From contig QQVO01000007.1 of assembly GCA_003388505.1 (NCBI GenBank), positions 62,001 through 126,000 of the forward strand: a DNA stretch of 64,000 nt, written 5' to 3'. The stretch is from Planctomycetota bacterium. Its GTDB lineage: Bacteria; Planctomycetota; Planctomycetia; Planctomycetales; Planctomycetaceae. Positions 59,690 to 64,000 of this stretch are shown piece after piece; position 1 is the stretch's first letter, and every line of letters starts with the position of its first letter. A model generated the notes under the pieces. It saw nothing but the letters and a program-made list of their open reading frames with translations. It made no database searches and was not told where the DNA came from. Both the position numbers and the translations under genes were made by a program.

Positions 59690-60373
59690 ATGGCGACGAA
59701 GATTACCTGGTTGGGTCACGGCACGTTTTCGATCGAGACGGCGGGACGGACCGTCCTCATCGATCCCTTCCTCACCGACAATCCCTCAGCATCGACAACG
59801 GCCGACGCCGTGTCGCCCGATGCGATCATCGTCACGCACGGTCACGCCGATCACGTGGGCGACACCGTCCCGATCGCGAAACGGACCGGGGCGCTGGTCG
59901 TCGCGAATTTTGAAATCGCGGCGTGGCTGGAAGGGCAGGGGGTTGATAACACGCACGCGATGCACATCGGCGGCGCCCACGATTTTGACTTCGGCACCGT
60001 CAAACTGACGATCGCGCATCACGGGTCCGGTCTGCCGGACGGGTCGTACGGGGGCAACCCGTGCGGCGTGATCCTGAAGACGGCCGAGGGCACAATATAT
60101 CACGCAGCCGATACGGGCCTGTTCTATGACATGAAGTTGATCGGCGAAGAGGGGATCGACGTGGCGATTCTGCCGATCGGGGACAACTTCACGATGGGGC
60201 CTGACGATGCGCTGCGGGCGGTCAAGCTGATCGAGCCGAAGCGGGTGATTCCCGATCACTTCGGGACGTGGCCGGTGATTGAACAGGATCCGCAGGCGTG
60301 GGCGGAGCGGGTGCGTGCGGAGACTTCGACTGAGCCGGTGGTTCTGGAACCGGGCGGGGCGTGCGAGCTGTGA
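59690..60373 (+). CDS. UPF0173 metal-dependent hydrolase (metallo-beta-lactamase fold)
   Basis: A 227-residue protein of the YtkL/UPF0173 family. The zinc motif is THGHADHVGD, with AHHGSG at about residue 108 and PDHFGTWP near the end supplying further ligands. The physiological substrate is unknown; family members have been described as general metal-dependent hydrolases. AAAGGAG 8 bases before the ATG gives one of the strongest ribosome-binding sites in the window. Its promoter may be provided by the F5 repeat copy just upstream. Confidence 0.92.
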   Translation: MATKITWLGHGTFSIETAGRTVLIDPFLTDNPSASTTADAVSPDAIIVTHGHADHVGDTVPIAKRTGALVVANFEIAAWLEGQGVDNTHAMHIGGAHDFDFGTVKLTIAHHGSGLPDGSYGGNPCGVILKTAEGTIYHAADTGLFYDMKLIGEEGIDVAILPIGDNFTMGPDDALRAVKLIEPKRVIPDHFGTWPVIEQDPQAWAERVRAETSTEPVVLEPGGACEL

Positions 60374-60585
60374 AAGTTGATTGTGAGCTGAGTGGCTCAT
60401 CGAGGCTGAGTTGACGGGTGCCGTTGGCTCCGCCAGTGCGAACCAGAGAGGACGTCTACTCCGCGATGCACTGGCGGAACGCCAGTGGCACCCAACGCCG
60501 TCACTTCAGGATTGAACAACCACGAGATTCTGTGAGTCGTTCTACGCAGTTCGAAGCCGGCTTTGGACAGGTTCGGAAACCTGTT
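60374..60585. repeat. Convergent gap with inverted pair of F4 units and GGACAGG hairpin
   Basis: GGGTGCC...CCAGTG (60417-60438) faces CACTGG...GGCACCC (60469-60493). A hairpin GGACAGGTT, CGGA, AACCTGTTC lies at 60565-60587 and reaches the phosphatase stop codon; it may terminate both genes. Confidence 0.7.
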
Positions 60586-61920
60586 CTATGGCGTGGTTGG
60601 GAGGCCGAAGTTGCGGTAGATGACGGATGGTACGTCGATGTCGCTGATCTCGTCGGCGGTGAGGGCGCTGGCGTCGGAGGTCAGGAAGATTCCTTTGCGA
60701 GACGGATCGTCCGCCGGGTAGCCGTGTGACGCTTTCACGAGGGTCGGGTCGAGCGGCGTCTGGCGGGTCGGCATGTCGATGAAGAGTTCGACCGGGTCGT
60801 AACCCGGCTTCTGGTGGATGTCGACGGTCCGTGCAAATGAAGGCGCTTTCGTATCGTCAAGCCACCAGTAGTAGGCGAACCATGCGTTCGGCTTGGAGAT
60901 CAGGACGATCTCGCCCGATCGTTCGTGGTTCATCCCGACATCAGCACGTTGATCTCCGATCAGCAATCGCTCGACCTGCGGGTCTTCGCGGAGCACTGCG
61001 GCGACCCGGTCCACGTTGGCTGCATCTCGGACGAACACGTGGGCGAACTGGTGGTCGACCAGCGCCCAGGCTTGAGACCGGGCGACGTTGAGCAGTTCCC
61101 GTCCTTCGCCGTCGTCGCCCAATGTGAGAAAACCGGCGTCGCGCAGCAGGCGGTTGGGATAGCTGACGGAATCAACTTCGGTCAGGACATACTCGCTCGC
61201 GACGAGCCAGAGCACGTCGTCCAGTCCGGCGGCAGAGTAACCGTCGATCAGTTTGCCGATCGCGGCGTCCATGTCGGCGTAAGACGATTGCACTTGCGGG
61301 CTGTCGGGGCCGAATTTCTGTGCGACGTTGTCGATGTGATGGAGATAGATGTAGCTGAACTTCGGATGAAACTTCGCGGCTGCAATGCAGGCGGAATCGA
61401 CGATCCAGTCGGCCGACTTCATGCTGGCGAGCGGACCCCAGAAGTTCATCAGCGGGAAGTGCCCGAGTTTGTCGAGCAATTCCTGATAGAGTTCCTGCGG
61501 CCGCGTGTAGCACCAGAGCGACTCGGTTCCGTCGGGGTTGTGGATCGGCGCGGGAGTGCAGATGAAGTCGGCCCCGGCGTCCTTACAGAGCAGGGGAAAC
61601 CAGACCGCCGACGTCAGGTTTTCGTCGTGCTGATGCAGCACATCCCAGATCTGTGGAGCCTGAATCACGTCGTTCCAGGCCGTCCACATCTCGACTTCCC
61701 CTTTGTCCCGCCAGAAGAAGCCGTTGGCGATGACGCCGTGCTGTTCAGGCGTCACGCCGGTTGTGAGGTTCGCCTGGACGGGACAGGTGACGCAGGGGAA
61801 CGAGGGGGTGAGCGGGACGACATTGCCGCTCCCGGCGTTGAGGGCCGACAGTCGCGGCATCAGAGACAGGTCGCCGGCGCGGAGACCGGGAATCGACAGC
61901 AAGACGACGTGCGCGTGCAT
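60586..61920 (-). CDS. Divergent alkaline-phosphatase-superfamily phosphodiesterase
   Basis: A 444-residue protein of the nucleotide pyrophosphatase/phosphodiesterase type. The Thr nucleophile region is recognisable ([17 protein letters not shown]). Several metal ligands of the family appear changed: the first Asp (usual VVLIDVDG) reads VVLLSIPG, the GH of DxxGHxxGP reads [10 protein letters not shown], and the SDHGM motif reads ASEYVL. It could be a subfamily with altered metal use or an inactive enzyme. No signal peptide, so cytoplasmic. The ATG at 61920 begins the first strand directly. Confidence 0.8.
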   Translation of the reverse strand: MHAHVVLLSIPGLRAGDLSLMPRLSALNAGSGNVVPLTPSFPCVTCPVQANLTTGVTPEQHGVIANGFFWRDKGEVEMWTAWNDVIQAPQIWDVLHQHDENLTSAVWFPLLCKDAGADFICTPAPIHNPDGTESLWCYTRPQELYQELLDKLGHFPLMNFWGPLASMKSADWIVDSACIAAAKFHPKFSYIYLHHIDNVAQKFGPDSPQVQSSYADMDAAIGKLIDGYSAAGLDDVLWLVASEYVLTEVDSVSYPNRLLRDAGFLTLGDDGEGRELLNVARSQAWALVDHQFAHVFVRDAANVDRVAAVLREDPQVERLLIGDQRADVGMNHERSGEIVLISKPNAWFAYYWWLDDTKAPSFARTVDIHQKPGYDPVELFIDMPTRQTPLDPTLVKASHGYPADDPSRKGIFLTSDASALTADEISDIDVPSVIYRNFGLPTTP

Positions 61921-62075
61921 GGCAGCCCCTCCTCGATGAGCGATGCGGCAGTCCCCGGCGGGGCCTTGAGTTGTTTTTTTCCGGAAGCTGTTGCAGTTGA
62001 GTCAAGTCTCAGCGACCAACGGGAGCGGGCGCCCGCCGGCGAGCGGCGGCTCGTATCGTCCCTGGCGTTGCCTCG

Positions 62076-62870
62076 TCAGATGGTCATCGCCGTGAATCCG
62101 CCGTCGACAACGATGTTGGCGCCGGTGACGAAGCCGCCCGCGGCATTGGACGCCAGCAGCAGGATCGCGCCGGCCAGTTCGTGCGGTTCGCCGAAGCGGT
62201 CCATCGGCGTGTGCCGCATGATGTTTTCGACGCGATCGGGAGTGAGAACCTTGCGGTTCTGCTCGGCGGGAAAGAACCCGGGCGAAATGGCGTTGACGCG
62301 AATCCGGTGCGGCGCCCATTCGCGGGCGAGGTTCTGCGTGAGGTTGAGCACGGCGGCCTTCGTGGCCGAATAGGTGAAGACCCGCGACAGGGCGGTCATT
62401 CCGGAGAGCGACGCGACGTTGATGATCGAGCCGGGTGTTTTGGAGGCGATCATTTCCTTGCCGAGCACCTGGCAGGCGAGGTGCACGCTGCGGAGATTGA
62501 TGTTGAGCATGCGGTCCCACTCGTCGTCATCGATCTCGAGGAAGGGGGTCGCCGAGTTGATGCCGGCGCCGTTGATGAGGATGTCGCAGTTTCGATCGGC
62601 GGACTTGAGATGCGCTGCGAGCGATTCCAGATCGGCTCGCCTGGTTGAGTCCGCGCGGCAGAATTCGGCCGAGCCGCCCCGGGAGTTGATGCGCTTTGCA
62701 ACGCCCTGTCCATGATCCTCGTTGCGTCCGACCACCAGCACGTGCGCGCCCGCGCCGCCCAGGGCATCGCAGAACGCTCCGCCGAGCGTTCCTGTGCCTC
62801 CGATGACAACGGCCGTCTTGCCCTCCAATCCGAAGACCGACTCCAGATACGCTTTCGCTTGCTCACTCAT
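62076..62870 (-). CDS. SDR family oxidoreductase
   Basis: A 264-residue short-chain dehydrogenase. The cofactor motif is VIGGTGTLGGAF (TGxxxGxG variant), NGAG at about residue 98, catalytic Ser in NVASLSG, and YSATK (Tyr and Lys). VDGGFTAM ends the fold. Similar proteins are annotated as fructuronate or gluconate 5-dehydrogenases, but the substrate cannot be fixed. It lies 46 bases upstream of the MqnD-like stop on the same strand and may be cotranscribed with it. Confidence 0.88.
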   Translation of the reverse strand: MSEQAKAYLESVFGLEGKTAVVIGGTGTLGGAFCDALGGAGAHVLVVGRNEDHGQGVAKRINSRGGSAEFCRADSTRRADLESLAAHLKSADRNCDILINGAGINSATPFLEIDDDEWDRMLNINLRSVHLACQVLGKEMIASKTPGSIINVASLSGMTALSRVFTYSATKAAVLNLTQNLAREWAPHRIRVNAISPGFFPAEQNRKVLTPDRVENIMRHTPMDRFGEPHELAGAILLLASNAAGGFVTGANIVVDGGFTAMTI

Positions 62871-62916
62871 CGCTGTCCACTCTTGTGCCGACCCGCTTTG
62901 AAACTCATCTCGCTGC

Positions 62917-63819
62917 TCAGCCGATGAATTCGAGATTCACCGGATTCGGGATAATGCCGGCGCGGTGTCCGCGGTCCAGCAGTTCCGCGACGGCCTTGCG
63001 TCCCCGTTCGCCGAAGTCGATTGTCCAGTCGTTGACGTACATGCCTACGAATTCGTCCGCCTTGCGCTGGTCGAGGTCGCGACCGTATTGCAGGGCGTGT
63101 GAGAGCGCTTCGTCCCGGTGCTCGAGGCCGTACTCGATGCTCTGCTTCAGAAGCGCCGTGACTTCCTGCATGGTTTCGCGTCCGAGATCCTTGCGGATGG
63201 CGTTTGCGCCGAGCGGCAGCGGCAGGCCGGTTTGTTCCATCCACCACTTTCCGAGATCGACCACCAGGTGCAGTCCCTGATTGCCATAGGTCAATTGGCC
63301 TTCATGAATGATCAGACCGGCGTCCGCCTCGCCGGCGGCCACTCGATCCAGAATCTCGTCGAATGGGCGGACGACGTACCGGAAGGTCTGTGCATTGCCG
63401 CTGCTGCCCTGCTCACGGTCGCGAACTTCATCGGGGACTCCCCCGAGGCAGAGGTTCAGCGCGAGAAACGCGGTCGTGAGAGTCCCCGGGACGGCGATTG
63501 TCTTGCCGTGCAGGTCGTCGATCGACATTGGTTCGCGAGTGACGACCATCGGGCCGTAGCCGTCGCCCATGCTCGCTCCGCACGCACAGAGGGCGTAGGT
63601 CTCGGTGAGATAAGCGTAGCCGTGGAGACTGACGGCGGTCAGTTCGAGATCGGCGGCGAATGCGCGGCGGTTGAGCGTCTCGATGTCCTGGAGTTCGTGC
63701 GAAAACTCGTATCGGCCGGTATCGATCTTGTCGTTGGCCAACGCGTGAAACATGAAGGCGTCGTCCGGATCCGGGCTGTGCCCGACGCGGATCGCCAGCT
63801 TTTCGGTCGTCGTGGTCAT
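62917..63819 (-). CDS. MqnA/MqnD family protein, probable 1,4-dihydroxy-6-naphthoate synthase
   Basis: A 300-residue periplasmic-binding-fold enzyme without a signal peptide. The start RVGHSPDPDDAFMFHAL is the MqnD-like signature, and VPGTLTTAFLALNL and LIIHEGQLTY follow. In the futalosine route of menaquinone synthesis MqnD converts cyclic dehypoxanthinyl futalosine to the naphthoate. Planctomycetes commonly use this route. MqnD rather than MqnA is favoured by the SPDPDDAF motif; no other mqn gene is in the window. Confidence 0.8.
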   Translation of the reverse strand: MTTTTEKLAIRVGHSPDPDDAFMFHALANDKIDTGRYEFSHELQDIETLNRRAFAADLELTAVSLHGYAYLTETYALCACGASMGDGYGPMVVTREPMSIDDLHGKTIAVPGTLTTAFLALNLCLGGVPDEVRDREQGSSGNAQTFRYVVRPFDEILDRVAAGEADAGLIIHEGQLTYGNQGLHLVVDLGKWWMEQTGLPLPLGANAIRKDLGRETMQEVTALLKQSIEYGLEHRDEALSHALQYGRDLDQRKADEFVGMYVNDWTIDFGERGRKAVAELLDRGHRAGIIPNPVNLEFIG

Positions 63820-64000
63820 GATGCTCGCTGTGTTTTCGGGTCTTGAGAGCCAGCCTATCGGTCAGTCTGGAACCCCGCAAGGAACAAACCGATTGATCCG
63901 TGCAGGACGAATTCCCTACGATCCCGTTCCGCCGGGTTGCGCGGTTCCGGTCTCAAATGGTCTGATTGCGCTCGCGTGCTGGCAGAACCGCACTCAGGCG
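63820..64000. other. Window end, no gene recognised
   Basis: Upstream region of the MqnD-like gene. Nothing supported. Confidence 0.4.

Overview
The window looks like a chromosomal segment of a planctomycete (Planctomycetota, probably Planctomycetales/Planctomycetaceae). The inference rests on the paired DUF1501 and PSCyt1/DUF1549/DUF1553 genes, several TAT-exported Gfo/Idh-type proteins, a Ser/Thr kinase fused to membrane segments, an MqnA/MqnD-type futalosine-pathway gene, high G+C, and a dense load of small palindromic intergenic repeats, one of which encodes the peptide ATGVSPV when it falls inside a reading frame. About 40 convincing genes are present, nearly all housekeeping or planctomycete accessory functions. 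I see no CRISPR array, prophage, complete insertion sequence or transposase gene.

Layout. 0.1-6 kb: AhpD-like protein, CobW GTPase, Gfo/Idh oxidoreductase, secreted esterase, TAT-exported conserved protein. 5.9-12.3 kb (minus strand): GT4 glycosyltransferase, two paralogous 2OG-Fe(II) oxygenases, an ELM1-like protein and a kinase; the first four look like a glycan-building or glycan-modifying group. 13-24 kb (plus strand): NfeD-type membrane protease homologue, cytochrome P450, and a 2094-residue alpha-2-macroglobulin. 23.7-29.5 kb: repeat-rich accessory zone with a DUF4838 glycosidase-like protein, two small hypothetical proteins and a protein with homing-endonuclease-associated repeats. 29.5-36.7 kb: GspF-like protein, secreted hypothetical protein, TPR/metallopeptidase protein, alpha/beta hydrolase. 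36.8-46.5 kb: PIG-L deacetylase, TIM-barrel epimerase, exonuclease VII (xseA-xseB), PhyH dioxygenase, disulfide-reductase-like flavoprotein, second AhpD-like protein, GDP-mannose dehydratase. 47-51 kb: M20 amidohydrolase translationally coupled to an SSS symporter, then a thioredoxin-fold protein. 50.9-51.7 kb: a compact tRNA array with two good tRNAs (Asn, Ser) and several abnormal or truncated ones. 51.7-57 kb: DUF1501 and DUF1553 pair. 57-64 kb: csrA, tRNA-Gly, trigger factor, UPF0173 hydrolase, a divergent alkaline-phosphatase-superfamily protein, an SDR enzyme and MqnD-like protein.

The most unusual content is non-coding. At least ten families of short palindromic or inverted repeats fill the gaps. 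Some have entered genes in frame (alpha-2-macroglobulin, M20 amidohydrolase), one carries a ribosome-binding site and start codon, one ends a tRNA-Leu, and two nearly identical 104-bp copies lie directly upstream of different genes. The plus strand is C-rich at left and G-rich at right, with a sharp local change inside the alpha-2-macroglobulin gene near 19.69 kb. All assignments were made by reading the sequence; no database search was run.
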